From Isoetes taiwanensis (taxonomy: Eukaryota > Streptophyta > Lycopodiopsida > Isoetales > Isoetaceae), in contig JAJEKV010000034.1 of NCBI GenBank assembly GCA_021234155.1, positions 9,313,614 to 9,377,613 of the forward strand: 64,000 nt of DNA. The letters run 5' to 3'. Within the stretch, counting starts at the first letter, position 1, and each line of letters begins with the position of its first letter. The notes beneath the pieces were generated by a model. It ran no database searches. It saw only the letters and a program-made list of their open reading frames with translations, and was not told the origin of the DNA. Positions 35,271-46,375 of the stretch are shown piece by piece. The position numbers were made by a program, and so were the translations under genes.

Positions 35271-36885
35271 AAGTACAGGAAGCTTGTGGAGATCTATATT
35301 ATATCCAAAGAGTGAATTAGATGAGTTTCACAATAAGGCGTGCATCCTTGGAGATTGTGAGTCGTGGTGGAATCAAGAAGTTTTGCACTGTCCCATGGAA
35401 GAAAAAATGGCAAGAATGAAAGTGAAATGGGAGTACATTGACTATGAAAAAGACAACGCCTCGAAGTTTTGGTAGGAGACCCGACTCATCAAGACAATGA
35501 GACGTAACCCAAGGAGCTTCGGATAAACCGAAGAGCGCCTAAAAATCTTTCCATTACATAATTTCTGTACCAATGGCGGGCAAAACAATTTAAGGAGCTT
35601 ACGGAGAATCTCCCGCCAGGATGCATGTCTTCGGTAGTGGATTTTGTAGAGAACTATACATTCAAGGAACAAGAGGAGGTGCGGTCGATCTGTTGGGTCA
35701 ATAACCGATTACCATTTTGGTTCAAATAACATATCACATTTACTTCTGGCAATATCAAGGAAACACATTACTATGTATCGGATGATAGGGAACACGATAC
35801 TTTATTCGCGGTAACACTCGCTCATGAAACACCACAAATATCCGGAGCGTAAGGAAGGGTGCCAAAGAGACATTATGTGTTTTCGGATGGTGCAAAGATC
35901 TCAATTCAAGGCTTCTAGACCATTTTACTTTGTGGCTAGATACACAAAACTAATAATCGATATCTATATGATGTGGAATTTTTTGGTTCTAACCACGGGA
36001 AAGGTGAACACGATGGCAAAGCCGGCCGAAGATGATTAAGACAACCGCAATTAAAATACAGCGGCATAAAAATTGGGTAATGCTCATGAAGTGGTAGAAG
36101 TTGCCGAAGAGATGTTTACTTGTGGAACATCCGAAAGTGGATGAACACATCCAAAACTAGTAAGAGGAAGAATATAAAAAGGTTCTTTTGGGAAGTCAAG
36201 GTGGAGGATATAGATATAAAAGAAAGCATGGGGTGCGAAAGGATTTTGGACACCGTGCAAATCCATTGTGTACATGCATTCAATCCACGAATCTCCATTG
36301 CAGCTTGCACACGAGGGAACTTTCATGCTTCCGCAGCCTATTGCTTGGATGGCATGTGGGGCAGTTTGTGTGAACAAGCACTATGTTGATGATTGGAAAG
36401 TTCAAGTTATTGTACCATCCTCCAATGTGCATGTTGACATTGAGGACCGTGAAATCCAGCAGCCCTTGTTCTCCTCCAATCCCACGATGTTAGCAGAGGC
36501 ACTTAGAGTTGGTGATAATTTTGTCGTCGTTGCTCCAAAAGGGAATGATGAGGGTTAAATTTTGGATTACGTGTGCACAAAACCAAAATGGATAGTGGAG
36601 AGAGACTTCCAACTCAATGGAACATGGTACCTCGCCGGTGATAGTGTCATAGAAGGTATGTATTACAAGAAGGGTGCAAGATCAACGAAAGCTATGATCT
36701 TTGCAAAGAAAGACGCTTTAGGCATAGTATTCACAACATGGATACATGCAATCGGACTTCACATGTCACCAACTAAACGTCAAAACAGGACTGTATATAG
36801 GCTGGATCATTTAGATGAGGAGAAAATTTTAAGGAGAATTTACCGGTTCTTTCCGATGATGATGAAATATAAAACCATTCTGTGA
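35271..36885 (+). pseudogene. DDE-transposase-like gene, central and C-terminal part
   Basis: Resumes after the gypsy insertion. Pieces in order are FHNKACILGDCESWWN (a C..G.C motif), YVSDDREHDTLF, FSDGAK followed in the next frames by QFKASRPFYFVARY, MMWNF and HGKGEHDGKAG (about 35990-36030), then KRFFWEVKVEDIDIKESMGC, HCVHAFNP, YVDDWKVQVIVP and RVGDNFVVVAPKGNDEG, and a C-terminal block to 36885. SDG..QFK and HGKGEHDG look like catalytic-core blocks with acidic residues. At least five frameshifts are present. I cannot name the transposase superfamily; KDZ-like or another giant DDE family are options. Confidence 0.6.
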
Positions 36886-37259
36886 AGTTTTTTTTCGTGA
36901 ACTCATCCAAGTTTTGTGCTTTTGTGAAAATGAGTTTGTCTTGATTTCTTTTGAAGATTTGAATTCTTCTGAATACTTGATTCCTTTGTTTGTGAGATGA
37001 ATTGAATATGAATTTTCATTCAAACGAATCGGGTTACAATAACAATTATGTACATAAGAAAGATATACAGTGATTTAAAGTAGGAGGTGACTCATGCACC
37101 TACATACTTTCCAATACATATGTTCCTCTCAGTTCCAGCTTTTGTTGCTTCTAATCTTAAAATTTCGAGCATGAACACTCTAACATTAACTAGATCATGG
37201 TCTGAAATGTCCACAACCTGCAGTTAACCACACTTTGTCAATAACAGAGTTTGGTTTGT
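36886..37259. other. Junction between two convergent transposon genes
   Basis: No coding sequence. The plus-strand transposase-like gene ends at its left edge and the minus-strand Ulp1 domain ends at its right edge, so terminators or poly(A) sites for both are expected here. Confidence 0.35.
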
Positions 37260-38064
37260 CTACTGCATTTGAGTTGACTTACTAGATCAGGCAACAATAT
37301 ATTCACTCCTTTCAAGTACCCCCTCACAAATTTGTGCATAAACGAACATACGGCAGGGCCACATGAATGCCATCGGTTTAAAGAGGCGTTCTGGAAATTT
37401 TCACAACATCTGAGGTTGTAAAGCTGAAATTATTGTGTCCAAGCAATTCCAGGAACTTGCATTCAAAGTTTGTTGTCATTGTGCCACAACAGCAAAATGC
37501 AATGAGCAAGCATTAACCTCTCAATATGTCTGCTTTTGCCATGCAAGCCCGAGCTATCAAAGTGATATATCCCTGGTTTATATCTCTGTGCGAGACACGC
37601 GTGGCTTACAATAAGAAAACAGGTCCAGTGATGTCCATCACAAGCAGGCAAGAACATGTACTGGCACTTATCCAGATTCACATGTTTCCTTATTGTTTTG
37701 TAACTATTTGTGTCCTTGGACAATGTCGAGTGAAAAAGAGGGTCAAAGAAATGAAAGGGATGGCTCATTCCTTGGAGCATCAAGTAGTATTCCATGTATC
37801 TGCAAACATATGCAGATACATGGCACAATCCTGATGATCACAAATCAGATGAAAATATCACCTTGAGAAGAGGAGGATCAATTGATCATTGAACCACTGC
37901 GTATCAGCTTCCAAAATTTTGATGTCGGTGGAGCTAATCACGACAATTTCAGTTCCATTCGGCACCACTTCCAAATGTGTGTGTGGCTTTAGATAGACAG
38001 GGACAGCCGAAGCTCTATCATCTCTAGTTCTAAACACACACGAGAATATTGGCTCACAATCCAT
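37260..38064 (-). pseudogene. Ulp1/SENP-type SUMO peptidase domain
   Basis: A C48 cysteine peptidase fold: 38064-37858 contains TQWFNDQLI, the family's WL.D..I start; 37828-37463 contains QYMFLPACDGHHWTCFLIV (His) and GIYHFDSSGLHGK (Asp); further left on the minus strand, after a short gap with stops that may be an intron, comes SLNRWHSCGPAVCSFMHKFV with the nucleophile Cys (about 37362-37300). The His, Asp and Cys positions are kept. Ulp1-like enzymes cut SUMO or similar ubiquitin-like tags, and Ulp1 domains are common passengers of plant DNA transposons. Stops between pieces mean it is either multi-exon or dead. Confidence 0.75.
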
Positions 38065-38147
38065 TCAAATATTTTAAATTGAAAAAGTACAACACATATC
38101 ATAGAATTTTTTTTACTTATATTGACTTTCAAAGAGTTTTACAAGAT

Positions 38148-38947
38148 TCATTTATGAAAATACTTGAGCATTTTCATGCAATTGCGCGACTCTTCAGAAT
38201 CCCACATGTTCCACATTTGATGCTCCTTCACATAAGCTGGCATACTTTCTGCAACCAGAAGTCCTTCCAGCCATGGTTTGAGTTGCTCCAAAAGAAAATT
38301 GGAATCCAACTTGTCGGGAGCAAAACTATTTGGACATATCATTGTGTTCGGCTGGTTGGCATAACCCTTATATCTGCTGTCATCTATCAACAATGTGTTT
38401 TTCACTTGGTATTTCCAGTATTTCTTGTACACTTTGGACAGATCCTTAAGGAAAATTGGCTTATTAACCACTTTTAATTTTGTGTTGGTGCAATCATCCT
38501 GATTCCAAATAAAAAAAAAATTTGCCCTTATATTCCTGCAACAACTTTCTCATCAACAAGTCAACATTACTCTTAGCCATGCTGGACCACAATGCAATCT
38601 CAAACTCTTGTAATCCGGGCCCGAAACCGCCTTTGAAGGTTCAATTTCTGGAGGGTCACTTCTGGCTCGGCCGATGCAGGGATCCTCTCTTTCAAGTCAT
38701 AAAACTTGCCTAAAACCCCATTAAAATCCAGAACAAGGAGAATTTTAGTTAACCTCTTGGTTTTTCTTGGTTGAGGTTGTATTGGACTCGTTGGAGCGAT
38801 CCCATCTTGTCCGAGGATCCTGGTTTCTTTGTCAACTTCATCACCTCGCATCCGCATTTGGCTCATGTTCAAGACCAAAACTTTTTTTCTCGTGAAGGAT
38901 CCCGCGTAATGAATCTCAAGGGAATTAATTTCCCCAAAAACATGCAC
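38148..38947 (-). pseudogene. FCP1/SCP-like HAD phosphatase domain
   Basis: The minus-strand frame from 38947 reaches ILLVLDFNGVLGKFYD, the HAD motif I in the plant form with Asn at the second acidic position. It is followed by FEIALWSSMAKSNVD (motif II) and, after a frameshift at a poly-T/A run near 38510-38520, by the second half: NKPIFLKDLSKVY, TLLIDDSRYKGYANQP (motif IV DD) and PWLEGLL. Such phosphatases act on phosphoproteins, often RNA polymerase II tail-like substrates. It is immediately upstream (84 bases) of the Ulp1 domain on the same strand, so the two may be one protein. An alternative is two adjacent genes. Confidence 0.75.
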
Positions 38948-39118
38948 TAGGAATCTCTTCGTGATGGCTTCCAGTTGCGAGCGTCCTATCTCTCAGAACA
39001 TAATTAAAATGAGGAAGACCACGTAAAAATACGTAAAAAAATAAATCATGTATGTGGCATCGGTGATTTCTTTACTTGATAATGCATCATTCAAATCACT
39101 ATCCAAATTTCGCTTTGA
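38948..39118. other. Short spacer before the second gypsy insertion
   Basis: No clear coding. If the minus-strand transposon gene continues upstream, it is cut here by the gypsy element and resumes right of 49958. Confidence 0.3.
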
Positions 39119-39123
39119 GTCTC

Positions 39124-39677
39124 TCATTAGTTCTCAGACGCCCCGGTACGGGGCTATTCATGCACACCTCGAACGTACCAAGAACAAGGCGCCAAACCCG
39201 TGTCAAGATCATCATCAAGACCCTCACCAAGACCACGCGAGAAGGCCATGCCCAAGACTCACCCGCCCGTCACCGTCAACAAGTGATTCCGTGCACTTCA
39301 AGAAGCATCGCCCGGCATTCCCTCAAACCGTCGGACCTCCTTCAGGAGTCGGCACCGAGATCTGTCAGGATATCTATATTGGGCCAAAGGCCATTGTACT
39401 ATATATATGAGTAGAGCTAGCATTCGAGGGCTAGATGAGTTTTGGTTCTTGTCTCTAGTTCTTTTCTCTCTCAATTGTGAGAGCTCATGTATTCTGATTG
39501 ATATCAATAAGTCTCATTCACATCATTGTGTCTCATTTGTTTTTCTTGTCTTCTCTTCCTCACCTCTCTTGTTCTTTTGCAAATCTCGCGTGACACAGCT
39601 ACCGGATTCTCTTGTTTGATCCAAGGGTCCTCATAGAGGGCTGTCTTGCAGAAGTTCCTGAACCCAGACCCTAAACA
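39124..39677 (+). repeat. 5' LTR of the 10.8-kb gypsy element
   Basis: Aligns with 49391-49952 from CTATTCATGCACACCTCG to GACCCTAAACA. A TATA-like CTATATATATGAG lies at 39398-39410. The first bases (TCATTAG) differ from TGTTAG in the 3' copy. Confidence 0.9.
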
Positions 39678-39724
39678 ATGTCGCCGCTGCTGGGTCTGAT
39701 CTTTCTTTCTTCTTTCTTTACACT

Positions 39725-41395
39725 ATGTCTGCTCGTGCTTTCATTCCTGGCGAACTTCTTTGCCAAACGGCAGCTCGCTTGGAGCGCCATCAACGTCGTG
39801 AGGCTGCTCGTGATATGTATGACAATGCTTATGATATTGAGGGAGGTCGTGTCCGCTCAAGTGCTCAGTCGGCACAACCTACTCCTCGGGTTCATTCTCG
39901 ACTGTGGTCCCCCTATATGCATTGTTCTCAACCTCGATCGCTGTTAGCCCGCCTCATTATTTCCGGACTCGGAAAGCACCTACATTCATATCCCCTCAGG
40001 CCACACCCCTCTGCCTTCGCAGCCTTCTTCTCCTCCTGCAGGGATGGGCTACCCTCATGTTGCCTTTGGCCCTCCCCATGTTCACGAATATCAGACCTCC
40101 CCGTCTTTTCCGCACGCTCTTCCTGTCTACAATCTCACTGATCTCAAGCTTAATGAAGAGGGCTCCCATGGTTCTTCACCACAGGATGCTCCTCTCTCTG
40201 GCCCTCCGGGCTTTTCTGTTCCAATACCACCTGGTTCTCAACCCACGGCTGTTCCGTCTAGCTATGTTCCTGCATATGCTCCACCTGTCTATGCACCAGT
40301 TCAGTCTTCATCTCCTACTCACAATTTGAAGCTGACTTATCCTACCTTTGGCAACACTAAAGGCAAACCTCTGGATCAAAGTGCTCTCACCAATGGCTCA
40401 TGGCCAACAAAAGCCACTGGAAGCAGAATTGGCACGAGATGAAATCGGCATTCCTCTAGCACCACGGATGATGATCAACTCCTGCTCAAGCAACTCAATG
40501 ATCTTTAGCAAAGAACCCACCTGAGTCTCCGCATGATTTTTTGCGTAACCGCCTTCACATCTTTGTCGGCAAGCTCCGTGGAGTACCCCATGCAAAGCCG
40601 ATTCTTGTCCGGTTTTGCGAGGCCTTCCTCCCCGCCATTCGCCTCATGACGAATACCCGCGTCCCCAAGACCTTGGAGCAGGCGATTGAATTGGTCAATC
40701 ACTCGGTCAACGTTTCCTCACGAGGTGCCGCCCACACGGAACTACCTTTCATGCCCCCCGTCATGGTTCCCCAGAATGGAGTCCAGCCTCAACCAACCAA
40801 TCCTCAACGCACTCAAATCTGGTACGATATCTGTAAATATCAAGGACATCTGGCCAATGAATGCAACTCCACAAATGGGCCTCCTCATTGTAAACGATTC
40901 AACATGTGCAATCATGCTACGGAGGAGTGCACTCGTTCTCATCCTACACCCTTCAGGCAGAAAATGGTTTTCCAGGTGCAGACCATGCCTCAGCAGCAAC
41001 AATCATACTAGTCTCAGCAATTTCAAGTTCAACCACCTCAACAGTATCAACAATCTCAGCAACCTCAGCAGTCACGGGGACAAGGCCCCCGTCCACCTTT
41101 TGATCTTCCCAAGGCTCAGTGTTATCATTGTCAGGAATGGGGTCATACCACCATGGCGTGCCCTCAACTTCCTCAAATACAAGTTCAACTTCCGGGAACA
41201 AATCAAACTGCTTCTGTCCGACTCACAGCTTATCAACTGTGGGTTGCCAATGGCAAACAAGGCCCACGTCCTGTTTTGCGAAAGCCACCACGGCCACCTC
41301 AACCACAGCGACCTCAGCCGACAGCATCCTCCTTCACTCCTCTGGATCAACAAGCTCAAGAAGAAATATATCAGGCACTCAACCCTCCGGTGTAG
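39725..41395 (+). pseudogene. Gypsy gag with zinc knuckle
   Basis: ATG 39725 begins MSARAFIPGELLCQTAARLE. A Pro-rich stretch (about 40030-40340, partly in other frames) is followed by capsid-like helices (40541-40720), a Cys/His-rich stretch (CKRFNMCNHATEECTRSH) and a CCHC zinc knuckle CYHCQEWGHTTMAC at about 41120-41161, then a Gln/Pro-rich tail. Gag coats and packages the RNA. At least three frameshifts or stops are present, including one TAG at about 41009. Confidence 0.8.
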
Positions 41396-41413
41396 CAGTC
41401 AAATTGGGTTGGT

Positions 41414-42612
41414 TTGGTTTTACGCCAGACTAGGGCTTCACGCCCCTTGACCATCATCCCTCACGACACGCAACCAGCTTTTGCTGTCGACACAATCCCT
41501 CATGAAGATGAAAAAAAGGTTCACTTCGCGCCTGACTTGGATAAACTCATGCCTCACGTCATGCCCAAGGTGAGACAGAGTATTCTCAAACTCATGCAGG
41601 CTGCTAAAGGCCGCACGCTTACAAATGTTCATGCAACAACACGAGCTCAGCAGCGTGAGGAGGCACCTTCGTCCTCTAAAAGCCCATGCTCTCAGCGGTA
41701 TCCTAATATTGCTGCAGAAGTGGAGCTTCTCAAAGAGGTTTCTGCTTCTTTGCCTCAGACTCCTGCCCCTTTGGATCTTGCTGATCCATTTTCTCATGTT
41801 CCTTTGGAACTTCAAGAAGAGCTTGCAAAAATCAAAATTCCCTTGAGCCTTGCCACCATTTTGAAACTCTGTCCTGCTCTCAAAGACCAGTTGCCCCTTC
41901 CCACTGTTCTGGTTGGAGCCGTGGCAACATCAACACCCACGGTGCATGCCACGGTGGGCAATCAGCACATCAATCATGTTCAAATTGATGGAGGCAGTGC
42001 TGTCAATCTCATTACTGATAAGCTCCGGAAGCAATTGGGCATCAAGCAACTCTACCATGCCCCCCTATGATATCAAGTTGGCCAATGGCCATATCACGCG
42101 ACCTCAAGGCGTCACACCTCTTCTTCACATTAGCATTGGTGATCTCAAATTCCCCTTGGAATTTGGTGTTTGGAAAGCTGGAGAAGATCCGGGTGACTAT
42201 GAAATGCTGGTAGGCAGACCTTTTCTCCGCCAGGCTAAAAGTATTCATTACTGGGCTACGGACCAGCTTGTCATTACTGATGGTCATCTCAATGCTACTA
42301 TGGATTTGGAAACTGGCAAGTTAATCTCTGTTGAACATGTCGAACCTTCAATCTCGGATACTAGTGCAAGATGCCCAAAACATCATTCATGTTCATTTGC
42401 GAAGTCCGCCTTTCTCATCCTACCCGGAGTATGCTAATCCCTGGGGAGAGATGACTCTTGATCAGGACCAGGCTGTGGCAGCTCTGCTTGACCCTTACCT
42501 GGCTCCTTGTAATCGAATTCAACGTCTTGACCATTTTTCTGACACAGAACTTCCTCCTGCAACTGTGGATGTTCATGCTGTCATGAAGCAACCTTTGCTT
42601 GATGACACTTAG
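41414..42612 (+). pseudogene. Gypsy aspartic protease and flanks
   Basis: 41414-42070 is open and ends in the protease start: VQIDGGSAVNLITDKL, with the active-site DGGS at about 41987-41998. The next frame carries the second half, MLVGRPFLRQAKSIHYW (about 42203-42254), equal to ILGRP. Retroviral-type proteases work as dimers and process Gag-Pol. Confidence 0.82.
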
Positions 42613-42859
42613 CAGCCTCTTTTCTTCACCACTCAAAATGCTGCCCCTCCTGTCATGCTCCAACCTCCTGCTCATATCATTCAGGATACGGAGGTTGTTC
42701 CACATATTCAAACTCCTGAGGTGGAAATCGTGGACATTGGTAACAATCAACCAGTCTGTTTAGCTGCCAATCTTCCACCAACTTATAAAGCACGCGCTGT
42801 CACACTGTTCAAAAAATTCAAACATATTTTATAAAGACCTTCGAGGTATAAAAAAAGAA

Positions 42860-43620
42860 TTGGGGGAACTCACCATTCCTACCAAACCTGAAGCACGCCC
42901 AATCTAGCAACAACAGTACATGCTCAACCCCAATTATCGTGACCGTGTCAAGGCCGAAATTGACAAGCTTTTAGCTGCTGGCTTGATTTATGAGGTCAAA
43001 CATTCAGAGTGGATGAGCCCCATTGTCATTGCTCTCAAGCACAATGGTAAGATCTGCGTTTGTGTGGACTATCAGAAACTCAATCAGGCCACGGAGCGTG
43101 ATCACTTCCCACTTCCCTTCACAGATCAGGTTCTGGAAGAGGTTGCTGGACATGAGATGTACTCTTTCATGGATGGCTTTTCAGGGTACAATCAAATTTC
43201 TATAAAGGAAGCCGATCAACTCAAAACCACTTTTACCACCCCGTGGGGCACTTTTGCCTACAAAGTGGTTCCTCTTGGTTTATCAAACTCTCTGTCCACG
43301 TTTCAGCGCATCATGCTCTCTGTCTTCCATGACTATATGAAGGATAAACCCTTTCTCCAGATTTTTCAAGATGACCTTTCCGCCTACAGCTCCATGGATG
43401 ATTACTTGGAGAAGTTAGAGCTGGTCTTTCAAAAATGTGATGAGTCTGGCATCAGTCTCAATCCCGAGAAATGCACCTCTTGCGTCACCTCTGGTATTCT
43501 TTTGGGTCATGTGGTTAGTAAAGAAGGAATCACCACGGATCCCGCTAAAATCGGTTATTGTCTTTGAAGGCTCAAGCACCATCTAATATTAAAGAGACAC
43601 GTTCCTTCCTCGGGTAAGGT
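42860..43620 (+). pseudogene. Gypsy reverse transcriptase
   Basis: The 215-codon frame 42920-43567 contains DKLLAAGLIYEVKHSEWMSP, CVDYQKLNQATERDHFPLP, MDGFSGYNQI, PWGTFAYKVVPLGLSNS and the active site FLQIFQDDLSAYS (FQDD where most gypsy elements have [YF][IL]DD), then GISLNPEKC and LLGHVVS. The domain is complete; the frame breaks just after it near 43565. Confidence 0.93.
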
Positions 43621-43649
43621 CAATTACTATGCCACCTTCCTTCACGGAC

Positions 43650-44250
43650 TTGCGGCTATTCTTTGATCCCATTCATAAACTCACGGGTGATGAATCCACT
43701 TGGGCTTGGAATCCCCAAAGTGAGGAGACGCCTTCCACAACTTGAAGCATTTGCTTTTCGAGGGCCCAGACTTATTCCTCCTCAATGGGACCGCCTTTTC
43801 ATGTTCATGTCGATAATCACCGGCTTTTGCCATTGGTGCTGTTCTCTCTCGGGCATATGGCGAGCATACGGATAAGCCTATCCCGCTTGTCGTGAAAACT
43901 CAATCTGTTGGCGCCAACTTCTCGCCGCGGGCGGAAGTCTTGGGCTTAGTTTTTTGTGTCCAACGTTTCCGTCATTATTTGTTGGGAAGCAAGATCAAGT
44001 TCTTAGTTGATCATCAAGCTCTTCTTTATTTGATCAACAAGGCTATGCCGACCGACGGGTGCATTGCTGGGTTGGGTCCTCCTTTTACAAAAAATTGGCT
44101 CCCTTTGAAATCGTTCATAAAGGCGGGCAAATCTCATGTTGTGCGGATTATCTCTCATGCATCCACCGCGGATGATCCCTCCGGGTGTTTTACGATGCCT
44201 TTCGGGCAAGCCAAGCGTTTCTTAGTCCGACCCGTCCCATTGGTTTCATA
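43650..44250 (+). pseudogene. Gypsy RNase H
   Basis: VLSRAYGEHTDKPI (shifted frame near 43850), then RAEVLGLVFCVQRFRHYLLGSKI and LVDHQALLYLINKA (43892-44050). GKSHVV.. followed by a damaged D.LSR-type end. Confidence 0.88.
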
Positions 44251-44379
44251 ACTTTTCGCGATTATCTCCTCACTAGAGCTCTTAAGGTCCCTGAGGAAGA
44301 TCCCCAGCTCTCTCTAGAAGCTTCACTCCGCCCATTGTGGTCGGTTTCTCCATGAAGTGGAGTGGCTACACACCATGGT

Positions 44380-45501
44380 TCGAGGCCATCTCTACAAGCG
44401 GCAAAGACATGATCCTCGTCGATGTGTTCTCCCTCATGAGGTGCCAATATGGATTCGACAAGCCCATGAAGGGCTTGGTGGTGGTCATTTTAGGTGGTGA
44501 CACTCACGACGCATAAAATTCTTGGCGCGGGCTACTTACCCGCAGCTCTTCAAGGATGCCACGCTCATGCCCGCGATGTGTGATGTCCGCTTCAACAAAT
44601 GCTTCCCTTTGACCGTTATGCGCCACTTCCTTCAACAAATAGGGAATGGACTTTGTGGGGCCATGGATCCTCTGCGGCGGCACCCGCGTGCGCTACATTT
44701 TGGTCATCAGCGGTTATGCTACAAAATGGGCGAAGGCACATTGCGCCGGACAACAACGCTTTTGCCCGGCCAAAAGTCCTCTACACGCACATCCTCACGC
44801 GTTTCGGTTGTCCCACGGAACTTGTCAGTGATCGTGGAGTTCATTTTGTCAATCACACCATCAAGGAGCTGACGGATTATTTGCATATCCGTCACAAAAA
44901 AAGCACACCTTACTATCCTCAAGGGAATGGTTTGGTTAAAAGCACAAACAAAACTCTTATCACTATTCTGAAGAAAATTTGTAATGCCTCTCGCACGGAT
45001 TGGCAAGAAAAATTACCTACTGTTCTTTGGGCTTACAATACAAGTTTTAAAATTGCTACTGGCCACACTCCTTTCAAGCTGGTCTATGGTCAAGAGGCTC
45101 TGATGCCCTTTGAATATGTCCTTCCGACTCTTCATTTTCAAATGGTTACAACACATAATCCACCTGCAGCGCTTAAGGAACGAGTTTATCAACTTGAACG
45201 GTTGGATGAACTTAGGAGAGATGCTTACCTACGGGTTTTTACTGGGCAACAGTTGCGCAAATCATGGCATGACAAACATCTTAAGGCCAAAATATTTAAA
45301 GAAGGAGATTTGGTTTTACTCTATGATTCCAGATACAAAAATTTGCCAGACAAGTTAAAATTTCGGTGGCTTGGTCCTTATCAAGTTCTTCAAGTTGTTC
45401 GACCGAGTGTTTTCAAGCTTGCGGAGTTAGATGGGACACCATTACCTACTCTGGTTAATGGTTTTCGCCTCAAAAAGTTTCATACATATACCACAACGTA
45501 G
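44380..45501 (+). pseudogene. Gypsy integrase
   Basis: The HHCC finger is broken over two frames near 44450-44590 (AHEGLGGGHF, then C..C). The core shows MDFVGPW (44646), then in the long frame 44599-45501 TELVSDRGVHFVNHTIKEL and PYYPQGNGLVKSTNKT. The third catalytic position, normally Glu (VESTNK), is Lys here, so this copy could not integrate even if translated. A GPY-like C-terminal module (GPYQVLQVVRPSVFKLAEL) ends the ORF. Confidence 0.93.
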
Positions 45502-46375
45502 AAAATCAAGACACACATTCAAATTAGAACCACGATTGGTAGAAGCATATTTATATTTATATATATGGTATCACGAAAACAAAAGGTGGGCATTGCCCAT
45601 ATATATCCTTCTGGTGGAGTCCTATTTACAAAATGAAGTGAGTTATCTTGGTGCCCCTACTCGGTTTGGGCGGAGGTTATCTGGAGAACATGGTAGGCGG
45701 TGCTTTCGGGGATCCCGGCGGAGATGGATCACCACCTCCATGGGATTAGTCGAGGGATGGGATGTTCACCATCCCGCCACACCGCCCATCCATCGGGATG
45801 CGCTGATTCGGCACTTCCACGGGTCGAGCGTTCATTTTAGCGGTCACCCACTCTTGGCAATTTGGCGCAGTGCATTGGCGGTCCATCATTAAACCCGATG
45901 TCTCGCCTCGACCACTGCTTTCGCTTTATATAGCCCTACCGCTTGAAGCTCTGCTGACGTGGTCCAATCACAAATTCCCTAACGTGGTTGCAATGCAAGG
46001 CCATTTCTAATTCGAGAATCTTTTTCTCGCCGCATATCTAGTCATGGTATCTTGACGCTTCTTTTTATGATATCCCGCCGAGTTGCTGCATTAAATGTTA
46101 TTCCTTCCTTTTGCGTCGCCATCATTACTTGTACCTTCAACAAGCACCTCCTACCATTCGTTTTTCATCTCCACCATTCATCTGTTCTTCCTTCGGTGGG
46201 GGACTTAGCCAAAATTTGACCTCTCAATCGTCTCCTTTAGATCTGGTGACATCACGGTACCATCAAGCGGTTCCCTTTCCATTCGCCCATGTTGTGTGCC
46301 CTAAAACTTTTAAGCATCACTCCGTTTAGATCTTACGCCCTCACGCCCCTCAGACTTCTTTCACTTTGATTCGCC
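45502..46375. other. Spacer between integrase and ORF3
   Basis: Mostly non-coding with short open frames. It contains ATATATAT-rich DNA (about 45550-45610) that might hold an internal promoter for ORF3; no direct evidence. Confidence 0.35.
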
